Of a DNA stretch of 64,000 nt, positions 36,645-45,434 are shown piece after piece (the stretch's first letter is position 1; each line of letters starts with the position of its first letter). Location of the stretch: positions 186,001-250,000 of the forward strand of contig NZ_JACRTA010000002.1 in the NCBI RefSeq assembly GCF_014385065.1, written 5' to 3'. The stretch is from Lentihominibacter hominis (GTDB lineage: Bacteria > Bacillota > Clostridia > Peptostreptococcales > Anaerovoracaceae). Under the pieces are notes generated by a model that ran no database searches, was not told the origin of the DNA, and saw nothing but the letters and a program-made list of their open reading frames with translations. The translations under genes were made by a program, and so were the position numbers.

Positions 36645-38435
36645 ATGTCTGTTTTAAGCGGCATTAAAGAAAGTGTACAACAGGTTGCAGAGGCCATCAG
36701 CATCGCTGTCGGTCTTGAAGTTGAAATAGTGGACAACAAACTGAGAATACTGGGCGGTACCGGTTATTATCACAGGAGGATAGGCAAGAAGGAAGAAGAT
36801 GGAAATCTTGAAGGAAACTACCTTTATGCAAGAGTTCTGAGAACAGGTAAGACGCAGTATGTAGAGGATGCTCAGAACTGCAAAGATTATGACAGGCCTA
36901 TTGTAGGCAATACGAGACTTGGAGAGCTTGCAGAGATATGTACTCCCATAGTTTTGAAAGGCGAGATCATAGGAATAATCGGGCTTGTGGCATTTACTGA
37001 TGAGCAAAAACATCTCCTTCTCGATAAGAGGGAAAGCATGACCGTGTTTGTTGAAAAGATGGCAGATCTGCTGTCGGCAAAGGCGGACCAGCAGGAAACT
37101 TTGGAAAATGTCGAGGTTTCAAGAGATGAAATGTCTATAGTATTGGAGACTGCTCACGAAGGTATATTCGCGCTTGATCAAAAGGGCTATGTCAAGCACT
37201 GTAACAACAGAGCTGCGGGGCTGTTCGGGACAAATAAGGGAGACCTTATAGGCAAACACATAAGCAATATTATGCCTGGAAGCCCTGCTATAAAAGTTCT
37301 TGATACAGGAACCGGGTATACTGAAAATGAAGAAATCTTTAAAGTCGACGGAAAGCAGCATCATTTCATAGTAACAGTGAAGCCTTTTATGTCAAGCGAT
37401 GACATAGATGGAGTAGTGATCTCCTTCAGAGATATAGAGGAAGCACAGAAGCTGGTTTACAATTTCAATACACGAAAGATAAAAAACACAGTAGACGATA
37501 TAATCGGCAGCAGTGACAAGATAATGAGAGCCAAACAGCAGGCTCTGATAACAGCGAGAAGCAATTCCACCGTTCTCATAACAGGTGAGAGCGGCACGGG
37601 AAAAGAAATGTTCGCTAAAGCTATTCATTACGCAAGTCCGAGAGAAGATAAGCCTTTTATAACGGTGAATTGCGGAGCTATTCCTGAGAATCTGCTGGAA
37701 AGCGAACTTTTCGGATATGAGAAAGGAGCTTTCACAGGGGCTAGTGAAAAGGGTAAGGAAGGTAAATTCGAGCTTGCTGACGGTGGCACCATTTTCCTCG
37801 ATGAAATCGGTGATATGCCCCTTCATCTTCAGGTCAAGATTCTCCATGTTCTTCAGAACATGAGATTTGACAGAGTAGGAGGAAGCAAGAGCATAATTGT
37901 GGATGTGAGGGTAATTGCTGCTACCAATAAGGATCTTGAAAAGCTTATTGAAGAAGATCGTTTCAGAGAAGACCTTTATTACAGGCTTAGCGTTATACCG
38001 CTTTCTATACCGCCGCTGAGAGAGAGAAAAGACGATATAAAACTGCTTATGTATCATTTCCTTAGAAAATATAATAGTTTTATGAATAAAAAGATAGAGC
38101 GTTTTTCTCCTGAGGTAGAAGAACTTTATACTAATCACGATTGGCCCGGAAATGTGAGAGAACTTGAGAATGCTGTTGAATACGGTACGAACATGGCTTT
38201 TGGAAATGTAATAACCATGGAGGAAGTTCCCGCACGTATTTTGAAAAAAGAGGAAGAGATGGTCAAATTTAAGAATCTGGACAGACCTCTTGCCGAGCAG
38301 GTGAAACTTTACGAAAAAGAAATAATTAGAAAAAAACTGAAACAGCATAACGGTATTAAAGATACTGTTGCGAAGGAGTTGGGACTGTCGAGAGCAACAC
38401 TTTACAGGAAGCTCTCTGAATTAGGTATAAATTAA
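36645..38435 (+). CDS. Sigma-54-dependent transcriptional activator with PAS domain
   Basis: Bacterial enhancer-binding protein of about 596 residues. The N-terminal 160 residues form a GAF-like sensor, a PAS domain follows (about 165-265, [16 protein letters not shown]), then the AAA+ domain with Walker A GESGTGKE at about 313 and the sigma-54 contact motif GAFTGA at about 363 (FLDEIGDMP is Walker B). A Fis-type helix-turn-helix ends the protein ([22 protein letters not shown]). The ATG at 36645 has an AAAGGTG site. It directly precedes an aminotransferase gene, so amino-acid-responsive control of catabolism is a fair inference. Confidence 0.9.
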   Translation: MSVLSGIKESVQQVAEAISIAVGLEVEIVDNKLRILGGTGYYHRRIGKKEEDGNLEGNYLYARVLRTGKTQYVEDAQNCKDYDRPIVGNTRLGELAEICTPIVLKGEIIGIIGLVAFTDEQKHLLLDKRESMTVFVEKMADLLSAKADQQETLENVEVSRDEMSIVLETAHEGIFALDQKGYVKHCNNRAAGLFGTNKGDLIGKHISNIMPGSPAIKVLDTGTGYTENEEIFKVDGKQHHFIVTVKPFMSSDDIDGVVISFRDIEEAQKLVYNFNTRKIKNTVDDIIGSSDKIMRAKQQALITARSNSTVLITGESGTGKEMFAKAIHYASPREDKPFITVNCGAIPENLLESELFGYEKGAFTGASEKGKEGKFELADGGTIFLDEIGDMPLHLQVKILHVLQNMRFDRVGGSKSIIVDVRVIAATNKDLEKLIEEDRFREDLYYRLSVIPLSIPPLRERKDDIKLLMYHFLRKYNSFMNKKIERFSPEVEELYTNHDWPGNVRELENAVEYGTNMAFGNVITMEEVPARILKKEEEMVKFKNLDRPLAEQVKLYEKEIIRKKLKQHNGIKDTVAKELGLSRATLYRKLSELGIN

Positions 38436-38467
38436 TTTTTATAAATATTTTATTATGGAGGTTTGTT

Positions 38468-39823
38468 ATGTTAAGAGAAGCATTACCTAAAATCGTTACC
38501 GGAACATTACCTGGACCTAAGGCTAAGGCTGTACTGGACAGAAGGGCTGCTGCTGTTCCAAACGGAATCGGAACTGCTTACAAAGCAGTTATCGAAAGAG
38601 GCGAGGGAGCTATGTTTGAAGACGTTGACGGAAATATTTTCCTCGACTGGATCGGCGGTGTCGGTGTACTCAATATAGGATACAGCAATCCTGAATGCAT
38701 TGAAGCGGTTAAAGAACAGGCTGATAAATTTTTCCACTCAATGTTCAACATTACAACTCACGAAGGCTATGTGAAACTTGCGGAAGAAATGAACAGAATC
38801 GTTCCTGTAAAAGGAGATAAGAAAAAGACTATGTTCGTGTGCTCAGGTTCCGAAGCAGATGAAAATGCCGTTAAGATCGCAAGAAGCTATACAGGAAGGC
38901 CTAATATCATAGTATTTACAGGCGCTTTCCACGGAAGAACTTCTCTTACAATGACTATGACCGCTAAAAAGGCTTATGCGGTAGGCATGGGTCCTTTCCC
39001 TGACGGTGTATACAGAGCAGAGTTCCCTAACCTTTACAGAGCTCCTGGCAATATGAGCGAAAAAGAAGCTATAGACTATTATGTGAAAAAGCTGGAAGAA
39101 GTGTTCATAGAAGCTACTCCATATGATTCATGCGCTGCTATCGTATTCGAGCCTGTACAAGGTGAAGGCGGATTTGTTCCGGCTCCTATCGAATGGGTAA
39201 AAGCTGTCAGAAAGATCTGTGACGAGCATGGAATCATGATGATCTGCGATGAAGTTCAGTGTGGATGGGCAAGAAGTGGTAAAATGTTTGCTTCACAGTA
39301 TTTTGCAGATGCAGGATGTGCTCCTGATATTTTGTCCACAGCTAAATCCATTGCTGCAGGATTGCCGTTATCAGCGGTAACTGCAAGAGCAGAAGTTATG
39401 GATGCTGTAACAGGGGGAACAATCGGCGGAACATTTGGCGCAAATGCTGTATCAGCAGCTTCAGCTCTCAAAGTAATAGAAGTTATGGAAAGAGATGATT
39501 ATCCTGCAAAAGCTATGCACATAGCTGATGTGGCCATGAAAGCTTTCAAAGGCTGGCAGGATAAGTATGAGTGCGTGGGAGATGTAAGAGGTCTGGGCGC
39601 TATGATGGGTATCGAGTTTGTTAAAGACAAGACTTCAAAAGAACCGGATGCAGCTCTTGTAAATGCTATCGTTCAGGAAGCTATGGGCAAGGGTCTTATG
39701 CTTGAAGCAGCAGGAACATATGGAAACGTTATCAGATTCCTCTGCCCTCTGTGCGTTACTGATGCTCAGCTTGATGCTGGTTTGGAAATCTTAGAAAACG
39801 CTATCAAGACTTGTGCAAAATAA
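38468..39823 (+). CDS. Class III PLP-dependent aminotransferase (4-aminobutyrate/omega-amino acid type)
   Basis: Fold-type I aminotransferase of the GABA/acetylornithine class. Visible are FLDWIGGVGVLNIGY, the cofactor-phosphate region CSGSEADENAVKIA, AFHGRTSLTMTMT, FEPVQGEGGFVP, the aspartate in ICDEVQCGWARSG and the Schiff-base lysine in STAKSIAAGLPLSAV. 451 residues; TGGAGG before the ATG; a strong terminator follows. The best guess for substrate is GABA, 5-aminovalerate or a similar omega-amino acid; sequence alone does not decide. The gene lies 32 nt after the sigma-54 activator. Confidence 0.9.
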   Translation: MLREALPKIVTGTLPGPKAKAVLDRRAAAVPNGIGTAYKAVIERGEGAMFEDVDGNIFLDWIGGVGVLNIGYSNPECIEAVKEQADKFFHSMFNITTHEGYVKLAEEMNRIVPVKGDKKKTMFVCSGSEADENAVKIARSYTGRPNIIVFTGAFHGRTSLTMTMTAKKAYAVGMGPFPDGVYRAEFPNLYRAPGNMSEKEAIDYYVKKLEEVFIEATPYDSCAAIVFEPVQGEGGFVPAPIEWVKAVRKICDEHGIMMICDEVQCGWARSGKMFASQYFADAGCAPDILSTAKSIAAGLPLSAVTARAEVMDAVTGGTIGGTFGANAVSAASALKVIEVMERDDYPAKAMHIADVAMKAFKGWQDKYECVGDVRGLGAMMGIEFVKDKTSKEPDAALVNAIVQEAMGKGLMLEAAGTYGNVIRFLCPLCVTDAQLDAGLEILENAIKTCAK

Positions 39824-39850
39824 GATTGTGCGCATGTATTAAAGTAGTTA

Positions 39851-39885
39851 AATAACGGCGCGGGTTTGTGCGCCGTTATTTTTTT
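39851..39885 (+). terminator. Intrinsic terminator of the aminotransferase gene
   Basis: AATAACGGCGC (39851-39861) pairs perfectly with GCGCCGTTATT (39870-39880) around an eight-base loop, followed by a T run. Confidence 0.9.
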
Positions 39886-39911
39886 ATGAAAAAGAATCAT
39901 CAGGAGATAAT

Positions 39912-41246
39912 ATGCAGATAGATTTGACAAAAGGTTCAGTCACAAAAGGAATATTAGCTTTTGCATTCCCCATGATATGTGGGAATCTGCTCCAGCAGCT
40001 TTATAATGTAGTAGATACACTGATCGTAGGTCGTTTTTTAGGTTCTGATGCTTTAGCGGCAGTTGGATCATCATATACGCTGGTCACTTTTATAACGTCT
40101 ATACTTTTGGGAATGTGCATGGGCTGCGGAGCGATTTTTTCTATAAGATATGGTGAGAAGCGATTGGATCACATGAAAGGAAATATATTTACTGCTTTTG
40201 TGATGATCGCATGTTTTTCTGTGCTTTTGAATATTGCAGTAATGGTCTTTATAGATCCTGTGATGAAGATGCTCTCGGTACCTGAAGAGGTTTATGATTT
40301 GATGAGAAATTATTTAATGGTGATGTTTTGCGGAATATTCGCCACTTTTCTTTATAATTTTTTCGCATCTTTGCTCAGGGCTGTGGGAAATTCAGTGACA
40401 CCTCTGGTATTTCTTGGCATTTCGGCTGTCATGAATATTATTTTGGATCTTATATTCGTACTGGTGGCTGAGTGGGGTGTAGAAGGTGCAGCTTTAGCCA
40501 CTATAATTTCGCAGTGGTTTTCAGGGATAGGAAGCATGATCTATACATTGGTAAAGTGCCCTCAGCTGCGACCGGCACGCAGGCATATGCGTATAACATG
40601 GATAGGACTTAATGAAATAATGGGTGCCTCTTTTCTGACTTGTATGCAGCAGTCAGTCATGAATCTGGGGATATTGATGGTACAGGGGCTTGTAAACAGT
40701 TTTGGCGCTGTTGTCATGGCAGCATTTGCAGCAGCTACTAAAATAGATGCTTTTGCATATATGCCGCTTCAGGATTTCGGAAATTCTTTTTCCACATTTG
40801 CGGCACAGAATTATGGCGCGCGTAAAAAAGAACGTATTGAAAAGGGAATACGTTCTGCTGTTATAAGTATGCTGATTTTTTCTGCTGTTATTTCTATTCT
40901 TGTTTTTTCATTTGCAAAACAGCTTCTTTTGTTGTTTATTCATTCGGATGAAACAGCGATTTTAGCTGTGGGAATTTCTTATCTTCATATTATAAGTATA
41001 TTTTACTTCGGTATAGGAGGATTATTTATTTTGTATGGTTTATACAGAGCATTCAACAGGCCCGGGATGTCACTGATACTGACGGTTTTATCTTTGGGTA
41101 CGAGAGTATGTCTGGCATATGTTCTTTCATCCGTACCTTTTATAGGAGTAAATGGTATATGGTGGTCAGTACCTGCAGGCTGGCTTCTTGCTGATTTTAT
41201 AGGTGTGTTTTATTACAAAAAGATAAAAGAGAAAATCATTTTATAA
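39912..41246 (+). CDS. MATE-family multidrug/Na+ antiporter
   Basis: Multidrug and toxic compound extrusion protein of 444 residues with 12 hydrophobic segments in two repeated halves. The N terminus DLTKGSVTKGILAFAFPMIC and the segments NVVDTLIVGRFLG and ALAAVGSS are characteristic. AGGAGA precedes the ATG. It probably exports cationic compounds using a sodium or proton gradient. Its 3' end overlaps the convergent niaR gene by 11 nt. Confidence 0.9.
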   Translation: MQIDLTKGSVTKGILAFAFPMICGNLLQQLYNVVDTLIVGRFLGSDALAAVGSSYTLVTFITSILLGMCMGCGAIFSIRYGEKRLDHMKGNIFTAFVMIACFSVLLNIAVMVFIDPVMKMLSVPEEVYDLMRNYLMVMFCGIFATFLYNFFASLLRAVGNSVTPLVFLGISAVMNIILDLIFVLVAEWGVEGAALATIISQWFSGIGSMIYTLVKCPQLRPARRHMRITWIGLNEIMGASFLTCMQQSVMNLGILMVQGLVNSFGAVVMAAFAAATKIDAFAYMPLQDFGNSFSTFAAQNYGARKKERIEKGIRSAVISMLIFSAVISILVFSFAKQLLLLFIHSDETAILAVGISYLHIISIFYFGIGGLFILYGLYRAFNRPGMSLILTVLSLGTRVCLAYVLSSVPFIGVNGIWWSVPAGWLLADFIGVFYYKKIKEKIIL

Positions 41247-41787
41247 TTATGCCTTTGTCACAGAGAGATTTTTTGATAAGCAGGAAAGTTTCTTTATCAC
41301 GGCAACCTATTGTGTGGAGATGGACCCCATCTGTAAGAGAACTTATAGGAGCAGAATTTTTATCACTGCTTACTTTTGATATGAACTGATCCACATCATA
41401 TCTTGATGACAGTCCAAGATTTGCTGAAAGTTCACCATATATGGCATGTTCTATGGATACGTCTATAACAGTGGCACCGAAGTCGACGATGGTATAGAGC
41501 TCATCCTGAAGCTGCTTTGATGAATGTCTGCATGCTATAATGCCGGTGAAAGGAAAATTGTCAGAACTGTCAAGGCTGTTGAGTATATATCCTTTCGGTG
41601 TGGCAAGGATATCTAATCCTGAAGCTCTCAGTATCGCAACATCACTTACTATTATCTGCCTGCTTACGGAAAGCTCTCCGGCAAACCGGGCAGCCGTGAC
41701 AGGTTTTGAAGAATTTTCGAGAGTATTTTTTATATGATTTCTCCGGTCAAAAGCTGACCATTCTTTTTGTGTACTTGTATTCTTCAT
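41236..41787 (-). CDS. niaR: NAD-biosynthesis repressor NiaR (HTH_11 + 3H domain)
   Basis: Niacin-responsive repressor (B. subtilis YrxA). Residues 10-70 form the winged helix-turn-helix (RFAGELSVSRQIIVSDVAIL). The 3H domain follows, with His88, Glu96, His156 and His158 in the positions of the metal site described for the Thermotoga homologue. 183 residues; AAAGGAGG precedes the start. It is divergent from the PTS_EIIC_2/FmdE/DUF3842 operon, and the intergenic region holds an inverted repeat that could be its operator. nad genes themselves are not in the window. Confidence 0.9.
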   Translation of the reverse strand: MKNTSTQKEWSAFDRRNHIKNTLENSSKPVTAARFAGELSVSRQIIVSDVAILRASGLDILATPKGYILNSLDSSDNFPFTGIIACRHSSKQLQDELYTIVDFGATVIDVSIEHAIYGELSANLGLSSRYDVDQFISKVSSDKNSAPISSLTDGVHLHTIGCRDKETFLLIKKSLCDKGIIIK

Positions 41788-41837
41788 AGTTACAGAGACC
41801 TCCTTTATGGATGTTGGTAAGTAATGATTCTCATATC

Positions 41838-41866
41838 ATAATATCACACCATTAATTTTCAATCAA
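41838..41866 (-). promoter_or_regulatory. Sigma-A promoter of niaR
   Basis: On the minus strand TTGATT (complement of 41861-41866), a 17-base spacer and TATTAT (complement of 41838-41843) lie about 50 bases before the niaR start. Confidence 0.65.
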
Positions 41867-41870
41867 ATAA

Positions 41871-41900
41871 TATATACAAGTATCTTGATATATGTATATA
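41871..41900. promoter_or_regulatory. Inverted repeat, candidate NiaR operator
   Basis: TATATACA (41871-41878) and TGTATATA (41893-41900) form a perfect inverted repeat with 14 bases between; a nested CAAG/CTTG repeat lies inside (41878-41888). It covers the -35 element of the rightward promoter and lies just upstream of the niaR -35, a good position for a divergent repressor. Confidence 0.5.
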
Positions 41901-41914
41901 CACTCTGGTACAAT
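41885..41914 (+). promoter_or_regulatory. Promoter of the PTS_EIIC_2 operon
   Basis: TTGATA (41885-41890), an 18-base spacer and TACAAT (41909-41914) preceded by TGG, which gives an extended -10. The -35 lies inside the inverted repeat at 41871-41900. Confidence 0.55.
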
Positions 41915-41998
41915 CAGACGGTAGGTTAAAATTCGTTTATATTTGAGAAAGGAGTGTGCCTTTTTCGGCAGATAGGAGCCGGCAGGGGCGCAGATGAT

Positions 41999-43081
41999 AT
42001 GAAAGGGAAAGAAACAGTACAGACTAAAGAAAGTTTTTTTAAACGCAAGAACATTGAGATTTCCGTAAAGCGGTATTTACAGGATGCACTGTCGGCAATG
42101 GCGCTCGGATTGTTCGGGTCTTTGCTTATAGGAGTTATTTTTGATACTATCGGTGTACAGACGGCAAATCTTTTCGGGGATAATGTCATATCTTCATTTT
42201 TCGTGGAGGTAGGAGGACAGGCAAAAGCTTATATGGGAGCTGCCATAGGAGTGGCCGTGGCATGGAGTTTGAAAGCTCCTCCACTTGTTCTGTTTACCAG
42301 TGTGGTGACAGGTATGATGGGAGCGAATATGCTGGGATTCGGTATTGAAGTGTCAGGGGGGCCTGCAGGAGCGTTTCTGGCAGTTGCCGTAGGAGCAGAA
42401 CTGGGAAAGATGGTTTCGAAAGAAACAAAAGTTGACATATTGGTTACTCCTGCTGTAACATTAACAGCAGGGGCTATAGTAGCAAAGCTTGCCGGACCGG
42501 CTATAGGCTGGTGTATGATGAGGCTTGGCGATCTTATTATGACCGCCACAGAATGGCAGCCGTTTGTGTTTGGTATAGTTATATCCGTTATAGTTGGTCT
42601 TGTTCTTACTGCGCCTATTTCCAGTGCAGCATTGTGTATAATGCTTGATTTGAGTGGGCTTGCGGCAGGAGCTGCCACAGTAGGCTGCTGCGCTCAGATG
42701 ATAGGTTTTGCTGTGGCAAGCTACAGGGAAAACGGTGTAGGCGGTTTGGTGGCTCAGGGACTTGGCACTTCTATGCTTCAGGTGTCCAACATCATAAAAA
42801 ATCCATGGATACTGGTTCCGGCTACATTAGCGGGAGCTATAATAGGGCCGCTGTCTACTTGTGTGTTTAAGATGACAAATATAGCTGTAGGAGCCGGTAT
42901 GGGGACATCGGGTCTTGTGGGACAGATAGGAACTTTTAATGACATGGGCTTTTCTTTTGATACCCTGTGGAAGGTGATGCTGCTGCAGATCGCCCTTCCT
43001 GCAGTACTGTCTTTTGTTATAGACAGATTGCTGCGTAGGGCAGGAAAGATAAAAGACGGAGATTATAAACTGGAGCTGTAA
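41999..43081 (+). CDS. PTS_EIIC_2 / PfoR-family membrane protein
   Basis: A polytopic membrane protein of about 360 residues in the PTS_EIIC_2 family (PF13303), the family of the so-called perfringolysin regulator PfoR. It is rich in Gly/Ala helices (GAAIGVAVAWSLKAPPLV, GGPAGAFLAVAVGAELG, GAGMGTSGLVGQIGTF) with about eight to ten membrane segments. No PTS phosphorylation domains are fused or adjacent, so true PTS transport is doubtful. I start at the ATG at 41999; a GTG in frame at 41954 overlaps its only possible ribosome binding site. The next gene starts one base after its stop. Divergence from niaR suggests a link to niacin or NAD precursor uptake, but this is inference. Confidence 0.82.
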   Translation: MKGKETVQTKESFFKRKNIEISVKRYLQDALSAMALGLFGSLLIGVIFDTIGVQTANLFGDNVISSFFVEVGGQAKAYMGAAIGVAVAWSLKAPPLVLFTSVVTGMMGANMLGFGIEVSGGPAGAFLAVAVGAELGKMVSKETKVDILVTPAVTLTAGAIVAKLAGPAIGWCMMRLGDLIMTATEWQPFVFGIVISVIVGLVLTAPISSAALCIMLDLSGLAAGAATVGCCAQMIGFAVASYRENGVGGLVAQGLGTSMLQVSNIIKNPWILVPATLAGAIIGPLSTCVFKMTNIAVGAGMGTSGLVGQIGTFNDMGFSFDTLWKVMLLQIALPAVLSFVIDRLLRRAGKIKDGDYKLEL

Positions 43082-43082
43082 T

Positions 43083-43610
43083 ATGAGTAAAAATGTTTGG
43101 GATAAAGCTGTAGATTTTCACGGTCATACGTGTGGAGGGCTCGCCTTAGGTGTGCGGGCGGCCATTGAAGCTCAGAAAAGATTTGGAATAGAAAGAGCGG
43201 AAGATGAAGAGATAGTATGTGTCACGGAGAATGACGCATGTGGAGTAGATGGGATACAATCGGTATTAGGTTGTACTTTAGGTAAGGGAAATCTTATCTA
43301 CCGAGGTACAGGGAAATTTGCTTTTAATTTTTTTAAAAGAAATACCGGGGAATGTTTCAGGCTGATGGCAAAGGATAAAAAGTCAGGAATTCATGGCGGT
43401 GAGTATATAAAGTTTGTACTGACTGCTCCTGTTGAAGATATTTTTGAAATCGGTAAACCAAGAATGAATATGCCGGGGCCGGCATTATCTTTAAAATCTG
43501 TCAAATGCAGTGTATGCGGGGAGAGTGCTGCGGAAACAAAGATGAGAGTTATGGATGGTCTTCCTGTATGTATGGACTGTTACAGCGGATATGACAGAGG
43601 TTGGGACTAA
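43083..43610 (+). CDS. FmdE-family protein with C-terminal zinc ribbon
   Basis: A 175-residue protein of the FmdE family (PF02663), named from a gene in methanogen formylmethanofuran dehydrogenase operons. The N-terminal metal-binding motif is FHGHTCGGLALGVRAA, with another conserved cysteine in ENDACGVDGIQ. A C-terminal CxxC...CxxC finger (CSVC, CMDC) is present at about 140-168. Biochemical function is not established. It is tightly placed between the EIIC_2 protein and DUF3842, so it is co-transcribed. Confidence 0.85.
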   Translation: MSKNVWDKAVDFHGHTCGGLALGVRAAIEAQKRFGIERAEDEEIVCVTENDACGVDGIQSVLGCTLGKGNLIYRGTGKFAFNFFKRNTGECFRLMAKDKKSGIHGGEYIKFVLTAPVEDIFEIGKPRMNMPGPALSLKSVKCSVCGESAAETKMRVMDGLPVCMDCYSGYDRGWD

Positions 43611-43642
43611 AAAATCACGGAAGTGGAAGAGGAGAAAGCAGA

Positions 43643-44056
43643 ATGAACATAGCGGTTGTGGATGGACAAGGAGGCGGAATAGGCAGAGCAATAGTTGATA
43701 GGGTAAAGAAGGCTTTTCCCGATATAAATGTGATAGCGCTTGGAACAAATTCTGTAGCTACAGGACAGATGCTCAGAGCCGGTGCGGATGACGGTGCCAC
43801 AGGAGAGAATGCTATAATTCATAATATGCAGCATGTGGATATTGTCATAGGTGTCATCGGGATACTTAACGCCAATTCCATGATGGGAGAATTATCGCCT
43901 GCAATGGCATCGGCCATAGGCGGCAGTCATACATACAAAATACTTTTGCCTATAAACAGATGTCACATTCATGTAGTAAGTGTAGAGGAGCTGTCGGTGT
44001 CAGAGCATGTTGATAATGCTGTAAAAGCGTTGGGCAGCTATTTGAAAAGTTTATAG
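43643..44056 (+). CDS. DUF3842 family protein
   Basis: A 137-residue protein with an N-terminal glycine-rich nucleotide-binding-like motif (VVDGQGGGIGRAIV) and conserved segments ALGTNSVATGQMLRAGAD and GVIGILNANSMMGELSPAMA. It matches the DUF3842 family, whose function is unknown. The ATG at 43643 has a GGAGA site; an in-frame TTG at 43601 inside the fmdE end is less likely. It is the last gene of the operon and is followed by a terminator. Confidence 0.82.
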   Translation: MNIAVVDGQGGGIGRAIVDRVKKAFPDINVIALGTNSVATGQMLRAGADDGATGENAIIHNMQHVDIVIGVIGILNANSMMGELSPAMASAIGGSHTYKILLPINRCHIHVVSVEELSVSEHVDNAVKALGSYLKSL

Positions 44057-44069
44057 AAGACAATATTAA

Positions 44070-44109
44070 AAAAGCCGGCTGCTGAAACAAATCAGCGAAG
44101 CCGGCTTTT
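44070..44109. terminator. Terminator between the DUF3842 gene and proA
   Basis: AAAAGCCGGCT (44070-44080) pairs with AGCCGGCTTTT (44099-44109), with an inner GCTG/CAGC stem. A and T runs on either side make it usable in both directions for these convergent genes. Confidence 0.85.
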
Positions 44110-44142
44110 CCGATTTTTGATCGATAAGTATGAAAATATTTT

Positions 44143-45420
44143 TCAGATCAGATCATGAAATTTGAATGTAGATTTACCGCTGGCATAGTCGGCTACTATC
44201 TGACCGGTGCCAACAAGCTTGTATTTGTATGTTACAAGTCCGTCAAGCCCTACAGGTCCTCTGGCATGTATTTTCCCTGTACTGATGCCTACTTCTGCAC
44301 CGAATCCGTATCTAAAGCCATCAGCAAATCTTGTGGAACAGTTTTGATATACCCCTGCTGAATCTACCAGCGACATGAATTTGTCTGCTGAATCTTTATC
44401 TTCTGTTATAATGCAGTCAGTATGGTGGGAACCGTATTTGTTTATATGGTTTATGGCTTCATCTATATTATCCACTATTTTTACCGAAAGGATATAATCG
44501 AGATATTCTGTTTTAAAATCTTCTTCTGTAGCCGGTTCACATGAAATCATTCCCATTGATCTTGCGTCACATTTGTACTTTATATTGTTTCCGGAAGCAT
44601 CTGAAAGGAGCGGAAGAAGGACATCGGCTATGTCTTTATGTACAAGCAATGTTTCCGCTGCGTTGCATGCCGCTACATATTGAGTCTTGGAATCAATAAT
44701 TATGGGAACAGCTTTTTCAACGTTGGCGGCCCCATCAACATAGATGTGACAAATACCATCTGCATGACCCATGACAGGTATTTTGGAATTGTCCATTATA
44801 TACTGAACAAACTGGTTTGAACCTCTTGGGATAAGAAGGTCCACGTAATCGTGACACTTTAAGAGTTCATTGATTTCCGCTCTGTCCTCTATGAGTACGG
44901 CAAAATGCTGAGGAAGTCCTGCAGCGACACAAGCTTTGTAGATTACGTCAAATAACGCTTTGTTTGTGTTTTTTGCTTCACTTCCGCCCTTCAGTATTAT
45001 ACAGTTTCCGCTTTTGATGCAGAGAGCTGCTATTTGAACGAGAGCATCAGGTCTGGATTCAAATATCACTCCGATAACACCTATAGGGCATGTTGTTTTT
45101 GTCAGAACAAGATCCTTGTCAAGCTCACGTTTTAAAAGTTCTTTGAAAAGAGGGTCATCGAGATCGATAAGATCATATATTCCTGATATGCATGTGGAAA
45201 GCTTATGATCGTCAAATTTAAGCCTGTTTATGATGGGATCTGCAAGAGAACTTTCCTTGGCAGCTTCCAGGTCGCGATTATTAGCGTCAAATATAGCAGC
45301 CTTGTTTTCATTCAGCGCTTTTGTGACTGCTTCAAGTGCATTGTTTCTCACATCTTCCGATAGGGAAGCCATAGCGAAACTGTCTTCTTTAACTTTTTTA
45401 ATACTGTCGATAAAATCCAT
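44143..45420 (-). CDS. proA: Gamma-glutamyl phosphate reductase (glutamate-5-semialdehyde dehydrogenase)
   Basis: Second enzyme of proline synthesis, reducing glutamyl-5-phosphate with NADPH. The aldehyde dehydrogenase-like fold shows PIGVIGVIFESRPDALVQIAA, LKGGSEAKNTN, the catalytic cysteine in AACNAAETLLVH, and the C-terminal RGPVGLDGLVTYKY. The start at 45420 (MDFIDSIKK, 425 residues) has an AAAGGA site; the longer open frame upstream is not coding. It lies 14 nt downstream of the RNase H-like gene on the minus strand and apart from proB and proC. Confidence 0.95.
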   Translation of the reverse strand: MDFIDSIKKVKEDSFAMASLSEDVRNNALEAVTKALNENKAAIFDANNRDLEAAKESSLADPIINRLKFDDHKLSTCISGIYDLIDLDDPLFKELLKRELDKDLVLTKTTCPIGVIGVIFESRPDALVQIAALCIKSGNCIILKGGSEAKNTNKALFDVIYKACVAAGLPQHFAVLIEDRAEINELLKCHDYVDLLIPRGSNQFVQYIMDNSKIPVMGHADGICHIYVDGAANVEKAVPIIIDSKTQYVAACNAAETLLVHKDIADVLLPLLSDASGNNIKYKCDARSMGMISCEPATEEDFKTEYLDYILSVKIVDNIDEAINHINKYGSHHTDCIITEDKDSADKFMSLVDSAGVYQNCSTRFADGFRYGFGAEVGISTGKIHARGPVGLDGLVTYKYKLVGTGQIVADYASGKSTFKFHDLI

Positions 45421-45434
45421 ATAAATGTCCTTTC

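Noticed and set aside
38376..38396. Sigma-54-like -24/-12 sequence near the end of the activator gene (TGGGACTGTCGAGAGCA)
   Set aside because: The GG-to-GC spacing is 11 rather than 10, and it lies in the conserved helix-turn-helix coding region, so it is probably chance.
41954..41998. GTG start and 15 extra residues for the PTS_EIIC_2 protein
   Set aside because: The only ribosome binding site overlaps the GTG itself, and the extra residues are not membrane-protein-like; the ATG at 41999 is preferred.
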